Shown here piece after piece: positions 42,126 through 52,964 of a stretch of 64,000 nucleotides of DNA. Under the pieces are notes generated by a model. It saw nothing but the letters and a program-made list of their open reading frames with translations. It ran no database searches and was not told the origin of the DNA. A program made the translations under genes and the position numbers. How positions within the stretch are numbered: the stretch's first letter is position 1; each line of letters starts with the position of its first letter. Source of the stretch: Streptosporangiaceae bacterium NEAU-GS5 (GTDB lineage Bacteria; Actinomycetota; Actinomycetes; Streptosporangiales; Streptosporangiaceae); contig JAGFNW010000023.1 in the NCBI GenBank assembly GCA_017592665.1, positions 62,001-126,000 on the forward strand, given 5' to 3'.

Positions 42126-42713
42126 GTGACCGGCTCACGTGGCGGGGTTCTGGAGCTCGCCGTCCTGGGCTCGTTGCACGAGACCCCGCTGCACGGCTAT
42201 GAGCTGCGCAAGCGGCTCAACACGTTGCTCGGCATGTTCCGCGCGTTCTCCTATGGATCGCTCTATCCGTGCCTGAAAGGCCTGCTCAACGACGGTTACA
42301 TCATCGAGGAGCAGCCCGCGGCCGACGTCGTCCTGGGCCGCCGCTCGAAGATCGTCTACCGGCTCACGGCCGAGGGCAAGGAGCGGCTTGAGGAGCTGCT
42401 GACCGAGGCGGGGCCGTCCGCCTGGGAGGACGAGAGCTTCGGCATTCGGTTCGCGTTCTTCCGGCACACGGAGGCAGAGGTGCGGCTGCGCATTCTCGAG
42501 GGCCGGCGCAGCCGCCTCGAGGAGCGCCTCGACGCCTTCCGCACGGCGCTCACCCGCACGCGGGAGCGCCTCGACAGCTACACCCTCGAGCTTCAGCGCC
42601 ATGGCTTGGAGTCGGTCGAGCGCGAGGTGCGCTGGCTGAACGAGTTGATCGATACAGAGCGTGCCCAGGCCGTACGAGATAAGTCAGATGAAACAGATGA
42701 AACAGATGACTGA
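42126..42713 (+). CDS. PadR-family transcriptional regulator
   Basis: 195 residues from the GTG at 42126, with GAGGAGG upstream. The winged helix ([59 protein letters not shown]) is a textbook PadR domain. A C-terminal helical Vir_act-like region ([20 protein letters not shown]) serves dimerization. It ends in a short repetitive DETDETDD tail. It lies 13 bp before ino1 and behind a matching palindrome. PadR next to ino1 is conserved in actinobacteria. Confidence 0.93.
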   Translation: MTGSRGGVLELAVLGSLHETPLHGYELRKRLNTLLGMFRAFSYGSLYPCLKGLLNDGYIIEEQPAADVVLGRRSKIVYRLTAEGKERLEELLTEAGPSAWEDESFGIRFAFFRHTEAEVRLRILEGRRSRLEERLDAFRTALTRTRERLDSYTLELQRHGLESVEREVRWLNELIDTERAQAVRDKSDETDETDD

Positions 42714-42726
42714 AGGAGCAAATGCG

Positions 42727-43806
42727 ATGGGTTCGGTGCGCGTGGCCATCGTCGGCGTGGGCAACTGCGCCGCGTCGCTGGTGCAGGGCGTCCACTTCTA
42801 CAAGGACGCGAATCCGGCAAGCCGTGTGCCGGGCCTGATGCATGTCCAGTTCGGCGACTACCACGTCGGCGACGTGGAGTTCGTCGCCGCCTTCGACGTC
42901 GACGCGAAGAAGGTGGGCCAGGATCTGTCCGAGGCGATCTTCGCCTCGGAGAACAACACCATCAAGTTCGCCGACGTGCCGCCGACGGGCGTCATCGTCC
43001 AGCGGGGCCACACCTTCGACGGCCTCGGCGAGTATTACCGCGAGATCATCCAGGAGTCCGACGAGCAGCCGGTCGACGTGGTCCAGGCGCTCAGGGCCGC
43101 CCGGGTCGACGTTCTCGTGTCGTATCTGCCGGTGGGCTCGGAAGAGGCCGACCGCTTCTACGCGCAGTGCGCGCTCGACGCCAAGGTCGGCTTCGTTAAC
43201 GCGCTGCCGGTGTTCATCGCCTCCGACCCGGTGTGGGCCGCCAAGTTCACCGAGGCCGGCGTGCCGATCGTCGGCGACGACATCAAGTCGCAGGTCGGCG
43301 CCACCATCACGCACCGCGTCATGGCCAAGCTCTTCGAGGACCGCGGGGTCGAGCTGCTGCGCACGTATCAGCTCAACTTCGGCGGCAACATGGACTTCAT
43401 GAACATGCTGGAGCGCAAGCGCCTCCAGTCGAAGAAGGTCTCCAAGACGCAGTCGGTGACCTCGCAGATCCCGCACGAGATGGCCAAGGCCGATGTGCAC
43501 ATCGGCCCGTCCGACCACGTGCCGTGGCTGGACGACCGCAAGTGGGCCTACGTGCGGCTGGAGGGCCGCTCCTTCGGCGACACCCCGCTCAACCTCGAAT
43601 ACAAGCTCGAGGTGTGGGATTCGCCCAACTCGGCCGGCATCATCATCGACGCCATTCGCGCCGCCAAGATCGCCCTCGACCGGGGCATCGGCGGCCCGCT
43701 GCTGTCGCCCTCGTCGTACTTCATGAAGTCGCCGCCGGAGCAGTACTCCGACGACGTCGCCCGCGACGCCGTCGAGAAGTTCATCCGCGGCGAGGTCGAG
43801 CGCTGA
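42727..43806 (+). CDS. ino1: inositol-3-phosphate synthase
   Basis: 359 residues from the ATG at 42727, with GAAGGAG upstream. It converts glucose 6-phosphate to myo-inositol 3-phosphate with NAD, feeding phosphatidylinositol and mycothiol synthesis. The NAD-binding start is [19 protein letters not shown]. The actinobacterial signatures [46 protein letters not shown] and [13 protein letters not shown] are present. Control by the upstream PadR regulator is likely. Confidence 0.96.
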   Translation: MGSVRVAIVGVGNCAASLVQGVHFYKDANPASRVPGLMHVQFGDYHVGDVEFVAAFDVDAKKVGQDLSEAIFASENNTIKFADVPPTGVIVQRGHTFDGLGEYYREIIQESDEQPVDVVQALRAARVDVLVSYLPVGSEEADRFYAQCALDAKVGFVNALPVFIASDPVWAAKFTEAGVPIVGDDIKSQVGATITHRVMAKLFEDRGVELLRTYQLNFGGNMDFMNMLERKRLQSKKVSKTQSVTSQIPHEMAKADVHIGPSDHVPWLDDRKWAYVRLEGRSFGDTPLNLEYKLEVWDSPNSAGIIIDAIRAAKIALDRGIGGPLLSPSSYFMKSPPEQYSDDVARDAVEKFIRGEVER

Positions 43807-43819
43807 CGCGCCTCTGACC

Positions 43820-43849
43820 GAGCCTGATCGAGCCTGATCGAGCCTGATC
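43820..43849. repeat. three perfect 10-bp tandem repeats
   Basis: GAGCCTGATC three times head to tail, just after the ino1 stop and before its terminator. A partial fourth (GATCTGATT) follows. No function apparent. Confidence 0.8.
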
Positions 43850-43870
43850 GATCTGATTGAATCGTCGAAC

Positions 43871-43899
43871 CCCGGCCGCGCCGTCCCAGCGCGGCCGGG
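43871..43899 (+). terminator. intrinsic terminator of ino1 (possibly bidirectional)
   Basis: Perfect 11-bp stem CCCGGCCGCGC / GCGCGGCCGGG with a 7-nt loop, followed by TTTGTTCTT. It lies between convergent ino1 and idi and overlaps neither. Confidence 0.92.
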
Positions 43900-43909
43900 T
43901 TTGTTCTTG

Positions 43910-44491
43910 CTAGCGGGCCGCCGGAAACAGCTCGGCCAGGTCGCCGAGCGGCCAGGCCAGCGGGTCGGGCCCGAGCCGGACCAGGTGCGGCACCTGCTCC
44001 TTGGCCCACGGCGAGATGTCCATCCGCTCGTCCATGACCAGATCGGCGAACTGCTTCCACGGCATCCAGCGGACCGCGTCGACCTCCTCCGGATTGGGCC
44101 GCGGATCCACGTCGACGACCACCCGGTAGACAGGGCAGAGCTCGTTCTCCACGATGCCGTCGTCCATGACCGCGCGGTAGGCGAACCGCGGCAGCAGCAG
44201 GTCGACGCCGCCGAGCTCCAGGCCCAGCTCGAACTCCAGGCGGCGGGTGACGGCCGCGGCCAGCGGCTCGCCCGGCAGCGGATGCCCGCAGCAGCTGTTG
44301 GTCCACACGCCCGGCCAGGTGACCTTGTGCAGCGCCCGCCGGCTCAGCAGCAGCCGTCCTCCGGCGTCGAAGACGTAGGAGGAGAAGGCGAGATGCAGCG
44401 GAGTGTCGGGGCCGTGGACCGTGGCCTTGGGAGCCTCGCCGATGGCGTTTCCCTCAGGGTCAACCAACACAACGCGTTCTTGTCTGGTCAC
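43910..44491 (-). CDS. idi: isopentenyl-diphosphate delta-isomerase, type 1
   Basis: 193 residues from a GTG at 44491. Idi interconverts IPP and DMAPP. The Nudix-like fold has the metal and active-site residues in [23 protein letters not shown] (catalytic Cys) and the EFELGL region, with catalytic Glu in [12 protein letters not shown]. The length is normal. A single-gene unit converging on ino1. Confidence 0.95.
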   Translation of the reverse strand: MTRQERVVLVDPEGNAIGEAPKATVHGPDTPLHLAFSSYVFDAGGRLLLSRRALHKVTWPGVWTNSCCGHPLPGEPLAAAVTRRLEFELGLELGGVDLLLPRFAYRAVMDDGIVENELCPVYRVVVDVDPRPNPEEVDAVRWMPWKQFADLVMDERMDISPWAKEQVPHLVRLGPDPLAWPLGDLAELFPAAR

Positions 44492-44597
44492 TGATTGAAT
44501 GTATGGCCCCGTGAGGAGTGTCGCGGCCCAAACGCGCCAACCCAGCTCAGGGATGTCCCGGATGTCTCTTGTCGGCGGTCGGTCGTAGGCTTTGCGC

Positions 44598-45899
44598 GTG
44601 TCCTACGTCTCAGATCTGCGGGTCGTCCTGCGCGAGCGGAACTTCCGCCGACTGTTCGGCACCCGCCTGGTCTCGCAGTTCTCCGACGGGATCTTCCAGT
44701 TCGCGGTGGGGGGATACGCCTTCTTCAACCCGGAGAAGCAGACCACCGCGGCCGAGGTCGCGGCCGGGCTGGCCGTGCTGCTGCTGCCCTATTCACTGCT
44801 CGGGCCGTTCGCCGGCGTGTTCATCGACCGCTGGTCGCGCCGCCAGATCCTGGTGATCGCGCCGGTGATCCGCGGGGTGCTCCTGCTGGTGGCGGCGGCC
44901 CTGCTGGCCGCGCACGCGCCGACCCCGATCTTCTATGTGGCGGCGCTCGGCGTGCTCGGGGTCAACCGGTTCTTCCTCGCCGCGCTCGGCGCCTCGCTGC
45001 CGCACGTGGTCTCCCCCGAGCGGCTCATGATCGCCAACGCGGTGACCCCCACGTCGGGCACCGTGGCCACCTTCCTCGGCGCGGGCGTCGGCTACGGGCT
45101 GCGGCTGGCTCTCGGCGCCGACGACCGCGGCGCGGCGCTGCTGCTGGTCTGCTCCGCGCTGATCTTCTGCGCCAGCGCGCTGATCGCGCGGACCATGCAC
45201 CGCACGCTGCTCGGGCCCGCCAACGACCCCGACCGGCCGCAGGCGCGCGACGCGGTGCGCGGTGTGTTGAGCGGGCTCTCCGACGGCGCCCGCCACGTGG
45301 CGCGCATGCGCGGCCCGGCCGGCGCGCTCGGCGCGCTGTCGGTGCACCGATTCCTGTACGGCATGTCCATCGCGCTGGTCGTCATGCTTTATCGGTATTA
45401 CTTCACGAGCGACACCGAGGCGGCGCTGCGCGACGTCACCCGGGTCGTGATCGCCTCCGGCGCCGGCTACTTCGTCGCCGCGCTGATCACGCCGTGGGCC
45501 ACCGAGCGGTTCCGGATCGAGACGTGGATCCCGGCCATGCTCGCCACCTGCGGCGTGCTGGAGTTCGCGTTCTGCGTGAGCTTCCAGGAGTGGTCGTTCG
45601 TCGTGGCCGGCTTCGTGCTGGGGGTGGCCGGGCAGAGCGTGAAGATCTGCACCGACACCGTGGTCCAGCGCGACGTCGAAGACGCCTATCTCGGCCGCGT
45701 GTTCTCGATCTACGACATGCTGTTCAACGGCATGACCGTCATCGGGGCCGTGCTGTCGGCCGCGCTGCTGCCGGCCAACGGGAAGTCCTATACGGCGCTC
45801 GGCGTCATCACCGCGGTCTACCTGCTCGGGGCCGTGGCCTACCGGCTCCACGTCCGCGCCGGATCCGGCTCCGAAGTCCTCGCCTCAGGGCCGGGTTAG
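44598..45899 (+). CDS. MFS transporter
   Basis: 433 residues from the GTG at 44598 (a TTG 6 bp earlier is possible). About twelve membrane helices. An MFS motif-A-like loop ([20 protein letters not shown]) follows the second helix, and a conserved [20 protein letters not shown] region lies in the C-terminal half. Annotated relatives are drug or unknown-substrate exporters. Its 3' end overlaps convergent bioA by 15 bp. Confidence 0.88.
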   Translation: MSYVSDLRVVLRERNFRRLFGTRLVSQFSDGIFQFAVGGYAFFNPEKQTTAAEVAAGLAVLLLPYSLLGPFAGVFIDRWSRRQILVIAPVIRGVLLLVAAALLAAHAPTPIFYVAALGVLGVNRFFLAALGASLPHVVSPERLMIANAVTPTSGTVATFLGAGVGYGLRLALGADDRGAALLLVCSALIFCASALIARTMHRTLLGPANDPDRPQARDAVRGVLSGLSDGARHVARMRGPAGALGALSVHRFLYGMSIALVVMLYRYYFTSDTEAALRDVTRVVIASGAGYFVAALITPWATERFRIETWIPAMLATCGVLEFAFCVSFQEWSFVVAGFVLGVAGQSVKICTDTVVQRDVEDAYLGRVFSIYDMLFNGMTVIGAVLSAALLPANGKSYTALGVITAVYLLGAVAYRLHVRAGSGSEVLASGPG

Positions 45900-47123
45900 C
45901 AGCCGCGTGACCGCCGACATCGCGCCGGTCACCTGCGCCAGATCCTCGTCCGAGATGGCGTACGGGGGCATGGCGTAGATCAGCCGGCCGAAGGGGCGCA
46001 GCCACACCCCGCGCCGCATGACGAAGTCCTGGACCTTGGTGACGTCGACCGGATCGACGGTCTCGATGACACCGATCGCGCCCAGCACCCGCACGTCGCG
46101 CACGCCCGGCCGCCAGGCGTCCTCGAGCCCGGCACGTAGGCCCGCCTCGATCCGCTTGACCTCCTCCCGCCACGGGCGATCCAGCAGCAGCCCCAGCGAC
46201 GCGTTGGCGGTCGCGGCGGCGAGCGGGTTGCCCATGAACGTCGGCCCGTGCATCAGCACCCCGACGCGCTCGGCCACCTCGGCCGTGCACAAGGTCGCCG
46301 CCATCGTCATGTAGCCACCGGTCATCGCCTTGCCCAGGCACATGATGTCGGGCCTGATCCCGGCGTGGTCGCAGCCGAACATCTCGCCCGTACGGCCGAA
46401 GCCGGTGGCGATCTCGTCGGCGATCAGCAGCACGCCGTGCTCGCGGGTGAGCTCGCGCAGCCGCGTGAGGACCGACGGGTGATAGAAGCGCATGCCGCCG
46501 GCGCCCTGGACGATCGGCTCGACGATGACCGCGGCCAGTTCGTCGGCGTGCCTGTGGAACAGCGTGGTCAGCTCGTCCAGATAGTCGGGGTCGTAGGCGG
46601 CGGGCGGAAGCGGGGCGAACACGTGCCGCGGCAACGCTCCGGTGAACAGGTGATGCATGCCGTTGACCGGGTCGCACACGGCCATCGTGGCGAAGGTGTC
46701 GCCGTGGTAGCCCCCGCGTACGGTGAACAGCCGCGACCGGCCGCTGTGCTGAATCGCGATCTTGATGGCGACCTCGACCGCCACCGACCCGGAGTCGGCA
46801 AGGAACACCCGGTCGAGCCCGGTCAGCTCGGACAGCGTGCGGGCCAGCCGCACGGCCGGCTCGTGGGTCAGGCCGCCGAACATGACGTGCGCCATGTCGT
46901 CAAGCTGGTCGCGGACGGCCGCGTTGAGGCGCGGGTGGTTGTAGCCGTGGATCGCGGCCCACCACGAGGCCATGCCGTCGATCAGCTCCCGGCCGTCGGC
47001 CAGGGTGAGCCGCACGCCCTCGGCCCGGACCACCGGGTGGGTCTCGGCGACGGGCGGGGCGTACGGATGCCACACATGCGCCTGGTCGAGCTTGCGGATC
47101 TCGTCAGCGTCCACGTCGGCCAA
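45885..47123 (-). CDS. bioA: adenosylmethionine-8-amino-7-oxononanoate aminotransferase
   Basis: 412 residues. BioA converts KAPA to DAPA in biotin synthesis with SAM as amino donor. It has HVWHPYAPP at the N-terminus, [20 protein letters not shown], the PLP-region [20 protein letters not shown] and the Schiff-base lysine in [18 protein letters not shown]. The first codon appears to be TTG at 47123, with GTG at 47114 as alternative. No bioF, bioD or bioB is in the window, so this copy stands alone here. Confidence 0.95.
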   Translation of the reverse strand: MADVDADEIRKLDQAHVWHPYAPPVAETHPVVRAEGVRLTLADGRELIDGMASWWAAIHGYNHPRLNAAVRDQLDDMAHVMFGGLTHEPAVRLARTLSELTGLDRVFLADSGSVAVEVAIKIAIQHSGRSRLFTVRGGYHGDTFATMAVCDPVNGMHHLFTGALPRHVFAPLPPAAYDPDYLDELTTLFHRHADELAAVIVEPIVQGAGGMRFYHPSVLTRLRELTREHGVLLIADEIATGFGRTGEMFGCDHAGIRPDIMCLGKAMTGGYMTMAATLCTAEVAERVGVLMHGPTFMGNPLAAATANASLGLLLDRPWREEVKRIEAGLRAGLEDAWRPGVRDVRVLGAIGVIETVDPVDVTKVQDFVMRRGVWLRPFGRLIYAMPPYAISDEDLAQVTGAMSAVTRLLTRP

Positions 47124-47171
47124 CGCTACTCACTCTCATGATCACAATCACGCCGCGCACTTGAACCCTGA

Positions 47172-48590
47172 TCACTCGGAGTTCTGGAACCAGTTGATCA
47201 GCCGCTGCGCCGCGGCCTCCTTGCCGATGACGCCCTCGTCCATCCGCACCTCGAGCAGATAGCGGTAGGCCTTGCCGACCAGCGGGCCCGGCGGGATGCC
47301 GAGGATCTGCTGGATCTCGTTGCCGTCGAGCTCTGGCCGGATCTTGGCCAGCTCCTCCTCCTCGGCGAGCCGGGCGATCCGCTCCTCCAGCTGGTCGTAG
47401 GTGCGCGACAGGGCGGCCGCCTTCCGCTTGTTGCGGGTGGTGCAGTCGGCCCTGGTCAGCTTGTGCAGCCGGTCGAGCAGGTGGTCGGCGTCGCGGACGT
47501 AGCGGCGCACGGCGCTGTCGGTCCACTCGCCGCCGCCGTAGCCGTGGAAGCGCAGGTGCAGCTCCACGAGCCGGGACACGTCGGCCACGACCTCCTTGGG
47601 GAAGCGCAGCTCCTGCATCCGCTTGCGGGTGAGCTGGGCGCCCACGACCTCGTGGTGATGGAAGGAGACCCGCCCGGCCGGCTCGTTGCGCCGGGTCTTG
47701 GGCTTGCCGATGTCGTGCATGAGCGCGGACCAGCGCAGCACCCGGTCAGGACCTGCCTGCTCCTGTTCGATGGCCTGCTCGAGCACGGTCAGCGTGTGCT
47801 CGTAGACGTCCTTGTGCCGATGGTGCTCGTCGATCTCCAGCCGCAGCTTGGGCAGCTCGGGCAGGACGTGGGCGGCGAGCCCCGTCTCCACCAGCAGCGT
47901 CAGGCCGCGGCGCGGATAGGTGCCGCAGATCAGCTTGTCCAGCTCGTCGCGGATCCGCTCGGCCGAGACGATCTCGATCCGCTCGGCCATCTCGGTCATC
48001 GCCCTGACCACCTCTGGGTGGACCGAGAAGCCGAGCTGGGAGGCGAACCGGGCCGCGCGCAGCATCCGGAGCGGGTCGTCACCGAACGACCGCTCCGGCG
48101 GGCCGGGCGTCCGCAGCACCTTGTCCGTGAGATCCTGCAGGCCGCCGTAGGGGTCGACGAACTCGTGCGAGGGCAGCCGCACGGCCATCGCGTTGACCGC
48201 GAAGTCGCGCCGCTCCAGGTCTTCCTCAAGGCTCTGCCCGTACGCGACCTCGGGCTTTCGGGACTTCGGGTCGTAGGACTCGCTGCGATACGTGGTGATC
48301 TCGAGCTGCCAGTCGCCCTTGCGCAGCCCGACCGTGCCGAAGTCGATGCCGATGGTCCAGACGGCGTCCGCCCAGCCCTTGACGATCTCCAGGACGCGCT
48401 CGGGGTGCGCCTCGGTCGTCATGTCGAGGTCGTTTCCGACCCGGCCGAGGAAGACGTCGCGAACGGGGCCGCCGACCAGCGCGATCTCATGACCGCGCGT
48501 GGCGAACAGCGCGCCGACTTCGTGGGCCACCGGTGTGATGCGACGGAACAGGTCGCGGACGGCCTTCTCTACCTGATTTGAATCGGACAA
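47172..48590 (-). CDS. cca: CCA tRNA nucleotidyltransferase
   Basis: 472 residues, TTG start at 48590 with GGAGGA 11 nt upstream. It adds the 3'-terminal CCA to tRNAs; the two tRNA genes in this window lack encoded CCA, so the enzyme is needed for them. The class II nucleotidyltransferase head has ALVGGPVRDVFLGR and NDLDMTTEAHPE, then RRDFAVNAMAVRL, DDPLRMLRAARFASQLGF, and a C-terminal HD domain (RWSALMHDIGKPKTR). It is divergent from the YbaK-like and MurJ gene group. Confidence 0.97.
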   Translation of the reverse strand: MSDSNQVEKAVRDLFRRITPVAHEVGALFATRGHEIALVGGPVRDVFLGRVGNDLDMTTEAHPERVLEIVKGWADAVWTIGIDFGTVGLRKGDWQLEITTYRSESYDPKSRKPEVAYGQSLEEDLERRDFAVNAMAVRLPSHEFVDPYGGLQDLTDKVLRTPGPPERSFGDDPLRMLRAARFASQLGFSVHPEVVRAMTEMAERIEIVSAERIRDELDKLICGTYPRRGLTLLVETGLAAHVLPELPKLRLEIDEHHRHKDVYEHTLTVLEQAIEQEQAGPDRVLRWSALMHDIGKPKTRRNEPAGRVSFHHHEVVGAQLTRKRMQELRFPKEVVADVSRLVELHLRFHGYGGGEWTDSAVRRYVRDADHLLDRLHKLTRADCTTRNKRKAAALSRTYDQLEERIARLAEEEELAKIRPELDGNEIQQILGIPPGPLVGKAYRYLLEVRMDEGVIGKEAAAQRLINWFQNSE

Positions 48591-48702
48591 GGCTGGGTAA
48601 TTCCTCCGGTTACGGAACAGGTGCTCCCGCGCTATACACCCGTGGCGATCACCAGGTTACGGTCAGTTCGGGGGCGCCGGAACAACGCAAGGAGCTCATG
48701 CC

Positions 48703-49215
48703 ATGAAGGACGCCCTCGCGATCCACCGTTGGCTCCTCGCCCACCAGATTCACCATGAGATCGTACGTCTTCCGCGGGCCCTCACTTGCTCCGACGATCT
48801 TCCCGCGGTGCTCGGGGTGGACGCGCGCGACTGTATCGGCGTCACGCTGTTCGAGGTCACCACGCGTGCCGGCCGCGAGCCCGTCGCCGTGGTCGGCTCG
48901 GTCGGCGCCGCCCCGTCGCTGGTCACGGTGGGCGCGACCGTAGGCGCTACCCGAGTGCGACCGGCCTCGTCGTATGTGGTGAATTCGGTGACCGACTACG
49001 CCGCCGGGCTGGTGTGCCCGCTGCTGTTGCCGGACGGCCTGACCGTGCTGATCGATCAACGCGCCCTCGACGCCTTCGGCCAGGACGACATCGTCCACAC
49101 GCCGACCGGCGAGCGCCGCACGGCACTGCGGTTACGCGCGTTTCACCTGTTCACTTTGATGTCCGGCAAGGCGGTGGACCTTTCGCCCCCCGCCCGGCCG
49201 GTGATGACGCGATAG
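48703..49215 (+). CDS. YbaK/ProX-like aminoacyl-tRNA deacylase domain protein
   Basis: 170 residues. The fold is suggested by AIHRWLLAHQIHHEIVRLPR, an N-terminal pattern of YbaK/EbsC proteins, by VTVGATVGATRVRPAS in the position of the usual KLD-like strand, and by SVTDYAAGLVCPLLLPDGLT with the GxxPxG region changed. The conserved catalytic Lys of YbaK is not obvious, so activity is uncertain. Often found next to cca in actinobacteria. Confidence 0.75.
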   Translation: MKDALAIHRWLLAHQIHHEIVRLPRALTCSDDLPAVLGVDARDCIGVTLFEVTTRAGREPVAVVGSVGAAPSLVTVGATVGATRVRPASSYVVNSVTDYAAGLVCPLLLPDGLTVLIDQRALDAFGQDDIVHTPTGERRTALRLRAFHLFTLMSGKAVDLSPPARPVMTR

Positions 49216-49251
49216 ACCATTCACGGCAAGGAAGGCCATACGATTCAGGGC

Positions 49252-51279
49252 GTGCGTCGCGCGGTTCTCCTGCTCCTGCTGATGGCCGCCGCCCTCGTCT
49301 TCACGGGCGGCGCGCGTTCGGCCGACGCGGCGCCCGTGTCCGGCCTCGTCGTCGACCAGATCACGCCCGAGGTTCCCCGGGAGCCGCGGACGCCTGTGCT
49401 GATCTCGGGCTCGGTCACCGGGTCGCCGGGGACGTCGGTGCGGCTCAGGCTGCGCTATTCGCCCGGCAGGCCCCTGTCCGGCCGCGATGAGCTCGCCTCG
49501 TACGCCGCGGGCGAGGGCTACACCAGCTCCTGGGTCACCAAGATCCAGGCGACCGCGCTCGACGGCACCGGCAAGCTGCCGTTCCAGATCCAGGTGACCC
49601 CCCACGAGCTCGGCATCTCCCGGCTCGGGGTCTATCCGCTCAGCATCGAGGTCCTCGACGGCACGACCGACCAGCAGCTGGCGATCAACCACACCGTCCT
49701 CACCTTCATTCCGAAGGACGCGCAGCTCAAGCGCACCCGGATCGCGGTGGCCCTGCCGCTGATCGAGCGGCCGCACCGGGCCGACGACGACACGTTCATG
49801 GACGACGACCTGCCGGCCTCGCTCTCCTCCGGCCGCCTGGCCGAGCTGCTCTCGCTCGTCAACGGCGTCAACGGGGTGACCTGGTTCGTCGACCCGGCGC
49901 TGCTGGCCGACGCCGAGCGGCTCACCCGGTCCCACACGCTCAGGAAGGGCTCGTCGGAGACGACCAAGCCCGGCGACCCGGCCGCCGGAAAGTGGCTGGC
50001 CGACCTGAAGACGGCATTGGCCGACCGGCCCGTGATCGCCACGCCGTACGCCGATCCGGACATCGAGGCGCTGATCCACAAGGGGCTCGACGGGCCGGCC
50101 GCCGCCGCCCTCACGCGGGGCGCGTCCGTCGCCACGGCGCTGCTCGGCCGGCAGGTGGGCACGTCGGTGGTGTGGCCGGCCGGCGGCGCGCTCGACCGCG
50201 ACGCGCTCGACGAGCTGTCGGTGCACAAGGTGGATCGGGTCCTGCTGTCGGCCGACCGTGTCTCCAGCGTCGGCGCCGCCGCCGCCCCGATCGACGCCGT
50301 CGGCGGCCAGGTCACCGCCGTTCTGACCGACCCCGTCCTCGACGGGGCGCTGAGCGCCGACGTCTCCCAGCCGGGCGCGGCCGCCCGGCAGCGGCAGCTG
50401 TTCCTCGCCGAGACGGCGCTGCTCGCCCAGGACGGCGTGCCCGCCGTGGTCATGGCCCCGCTCGACCGGCTGTGGACGCCCGATCCCGCGTACGTGACGG
50501 GCCTGCTGAAGACCGCGGCGACCGTCCCCTGGCTGCGCCTCACGGGCCTCGACACGATCAAGCCGGCGCCGGGCGCGCCCGTCATCCGCGACCTGCTCTA
50601 CAGCACGGAGGACCAGCAGGCCGAGCTCGGCAGGACCATCCTCAGCGGCGTGCGCAAGCTCCACACGCACGCCGAGGTCATCGCCGCCGTCACCGGCTCC
50701 AAGGCGCCCGTGTTCGACGACGCGGTGATGCGGCTCGCCTCGGCCTCCTGGCGCGGCGGCGTCAAGACCGGCCAGGCGTTCGTACGCCAGGTGACCCGCA
50801 CGGTCGACGAACGGCTCCGCAAGATCTCCCTGTCGAAGATCGGCCGGATCGTGGTGGGCACGAACGGCCGGCTGCCGATCGCCATCGATAACAATCTGGT
50901 TGCGGAAAACGAGCCGGTGACGGTCAAGATCCGGGTGACGGCCGACAACCCGGCCGTGCTGCGGATCGCCGACGGCGGCGTCTTCGAAAGTGAGCGGATC
51001 ACCGTGTCGCCCCGGCGCGCGCAGACCGTCACGGTGCCCGTCACCGTCACCGGCAGCGGCGACACGACGATCAGGGTGCAGCTGCTCACGCCGGACGACC
51101 GCCCCTACGGCGACCCGGTGCCCCTGCCCGTGCAGGCCACCGGCTACACCGGCGTCACGCTCATCATCGTGGGCGCCGGTCTGACGATCATGCTGGCCGC
51201 TGTGGTCATGCGCGTCCTGCGCCGCCGCTCCCGTCCGGCCCTCTCCCCCCGTACGGAAGAACCGGTGCTCAATCCATGA
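49252..51279 (+). CDS. DUF6049 family exported membrane-anchored protein
   Basis: 675 residues from a GTG at 49252. The signal peptide (RRAVLLLLLMAAALVFTGGA) leads to a large extracellular part and a C-terminal membrane helix (GVTLIIVGAGLTIMLAAVVM) with a short basic tail. A central region (ITPEVPREPRTPVLISG, then FVDPALLADAERLT, VIATPYADPDIEALIHKGLD, WPAGGALDRDALDELSVHKV) resembles polysaccharide-deacetylase-like barrels seen in this family, and Ig-like strands lie near the end. DUF6049 constantly precedes murJ in actinobacteria, and its stop overlaps the murJ ATG, so a cell-wall role is likely. Function unproven. Confidence 0.85.
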   Translation: MRRAVLLLLLMAAALVFTGGARSADAAPVSGLVVDQITPEVPREPRTPVLISGSVTGSPGTSVRLRLRYSPGRPLSGRDELASYAAGEGYTSSWVTKIQATALDGTGKLPFQIQVTPHELGISRLGVYPLSIEVLDGTTDQQLAINHTVLTFIPKDAQLKRTRIAVALPLIERPHRADDDTFMDDDLPASLSSGRLAELLSLVNGVNGVTWFVDPALLADAERLTRSHTLRKGSSETTKPGDPAAGKWLADLKTALADRPVIATPYADPDIEALIHKGLDGPAAAALTRGASVATALLGRQVGTSVVWPAGGALDRDALDELSVHKVDRVLLSADRVSSVGAAAAPIDAVGGQVTAVLTDPVLDGALSADVSQPGAAARQRQLFLAETALLAQDGVPAVVMAPLDRLWTPDPAYVTGLLKTAATVPWLRLTGLDTIKPAPGAPVIRDLLYSTEDQQAELGRTILSGVRKLHTHAEVIAAVTGSKAPVFDDAVMRLASASWRGGVKTGQAFVRQVTRTVDERLRKISLSKIGRIVVGTNGRLPIAIDNNLVAENEPVTVKIRVTADNPAVLRIADGGVFESERITVSPRRAQTVTVPVTVTGSGDTTIRVQLLTPDDRPYGDPVPLPVQATGYTGVTLIIVGAGLTIMLAAVVMRVLRRRSRPALSPRTEEPVLNP

Positions 51280-52895
51280 CCAGAATGCTCCGAGCGAGCG
51301 CCGTGATGGCGGCCGGGACGCTGGTGTCGCGCATCACCGGCTTCGCCCGGACCGCGGTGCTGGCCGCCGCCATCGGCACGGCCACCCTCGGCGACGCCTA
51401 CAACGTCGCCTACACCATCCCGTTCATTCTGCTCGATCTGCTGATGACCGGCGTGCTCAGCAGCGTCGTGGTGCCCTCGATCATCCGCGCCAAGGAGCGC
51501 GAGCCCGACGGCGGCCAGGCGTACGAGCAGCGGCTGATGACCGTGGCCACGGTCGCGCTCATCGCCGTGGCGGTGCTCGGCGTGCTGCTGGCCCGCCCGA
51601 TCATCGAGCTCTACACGAGCAACCTGAGCGAGCGCGGCGTCGAGGTGGCCAGCACGCTGGCCCGCTACATCCTGCCGCAGCTGGCCTTCTTCGGGGTGGG
51701 CGCGCTCGCGGGGGCGATTCTCAACACGCGCGACCGCTTCGGCGCGCCCATGTGGGCCCCCGTCGTCAACAACATCGTCGCCATCTGCGTCTTCAGCGCC
51801 TACATCGCGGTGGGCGTGGGCGGCGCCAACGTCGAAAAGATCACCCCGGGCGACCTGCTGCTGCTCGGCCTCGGCACCACGGCCGGCATCGTGGCGCAGG
51901 CGATCGTGCTGGTCATCGCCCTCCGCCGGACCGGATTCCGGTTCCGGCCGCGCTTCGACGTGCGCAACGCCGGGCTCGGCGAGATGGGCCGCCTGGGCGC
52001 GTGGACGCTGGCGTTCGTCGGGGTCAACCAGATCGGCTTCGTGATCACCACCAACCTCACCACCAGCGCCGGCGTCGAGGCCAAGGCGGCCGGGGTGGCC
52101 TACGGCGCCGGCTACACGCCGTACACCTTGGCCTTCCAGCTCTTCCAGCTGCCGTACGGGATCATCGCGGTTTCGGTGATCACCGCGATGCTGCCGCGGA
52201 TGAGCCGGTCCGTGACGGCCGGAGACCTCGCCGCGGTCCGGGAGGAGTTCGCCTCCGGGGTGCGGCTCGTGTCGGTGGCCCTCGTGCCCGCCTCGCTGCT
52301 GCTGATGGTCCTCGGGCCGGCCGTGACCGTCCCGATCTACGCGCACGGCTCCAACGACGTGTCCGACGCCCTCTACATCGGCAACGCGCTGCAGATCTTC
52401 GGGCTCGCGCTGGTGCCGTTCTCGCTGTTCCAGCTGCTGCTGCGGGTCTTCTACAGCTTCGGCGACACCCGCACGCCGGTGGTGGCGGCCGGCATCAACC
52501 TCGTCGCCAACGTCGCGCTCAGCCTCGTCTTCTACTTCGCGTTGCCGCCCGGCTACGTCGTGCTCGGATTGGCCTTCTCCTACGCCGTGACGTACGCGCT
52601 GGCCGCGGCCATCACGTGGAACATGGCGAGCAAGCGGGTGGGTGGGCTGGGCGGTCGCGGCGTGGCCGTCGCGCTGTCGCGCATGTACGCCGCCGCGATC
52701 CCGGGAGCCCTGGTCGCGCTGCTGGTCCTGTGGCTCGCGCTCAAGGTCACCACCATGACGCCGGTCAGCGCGTTCGTGATTCTCGCCGCCGGAGGGGGCC
52801 TCGGCCTCCTCGCGTACGGCCTCACCGCCCACCGAATGCGTGTCCCGGAAGTGAACTCGATCGTTGGGATGGTCACAAGCAGGGTAGGACGATAG
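51276..52895 (+). CDS. murJ: lipid II flippase MurJ
   Basis: 539 residues, coupled to DUF6049 by ATGA. MurJ moves lipid II across the membrane for peptidoglycan synthesis. About 14 helices are visible, with the MurJ/MviN patterns ASAVMAAGTLVSRITGFART, YNVAYTIPFILLDLLMTGVL, YTPYTLAFQLFQLPYGIIAV and RVFYSFGDTRTPVVAAGINL. It lacks the fused C-terminal kinase-like domain of Mycobacterium MviN; that domain is encoded by the next gene. Confidence 0.95.
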   Translation: MTRMLRASAVMAAGTLVSRITGFARTAVLAAAIGTATLGDAYNVAYTIPFILLDLLMTGVLSSVVVPSIIRAKEREPDGGQAYEQRLMTVATVALIAVAVLGVLLARPIIELYTSNLSERGVEVASTLARYILPQLAFFGVGALAGAILNTRDRFGAPMWAPVVNNIVAICVFSAYIAVGVGGANVEKITPGDLLLLGLGTTAGIVAQAIVLVIALRRTGFRFRPRFDVRNAGLGEMGRLGAWTLAFVGVNQIGFVITTNLTTSAGVEAKAAGVAYGAGYTPYTLAFQLFQLPYGIIAVSVITAMLPRMSRSVTAGDLAAVREEFASGVRLVSVALVPASLLLMVLGPAVTVPIYAHGSNDVSDALYIGNALQIFGLALVPFSLFQLLLRVFYSFGDTRTPVVAAGINLVANVALSLVFYFALPPGYVVLGLAFSYAVTYALAAAITWNMASKRVGGLGGRGVAVALSRMYAAAIPGALVALLVLWLALKVTTMTPVSAFVILAAGGGLGLLAYGLTAHRMRVPEVNSIVGMVTSRVGR

Positions 52896-52964
52896 CCGAA
52901 CGCAGCGCGAAAGCGGCACTAACATGGTGCGCCAAAGGACACCGGCGACGGGAAGCGGGAAGGC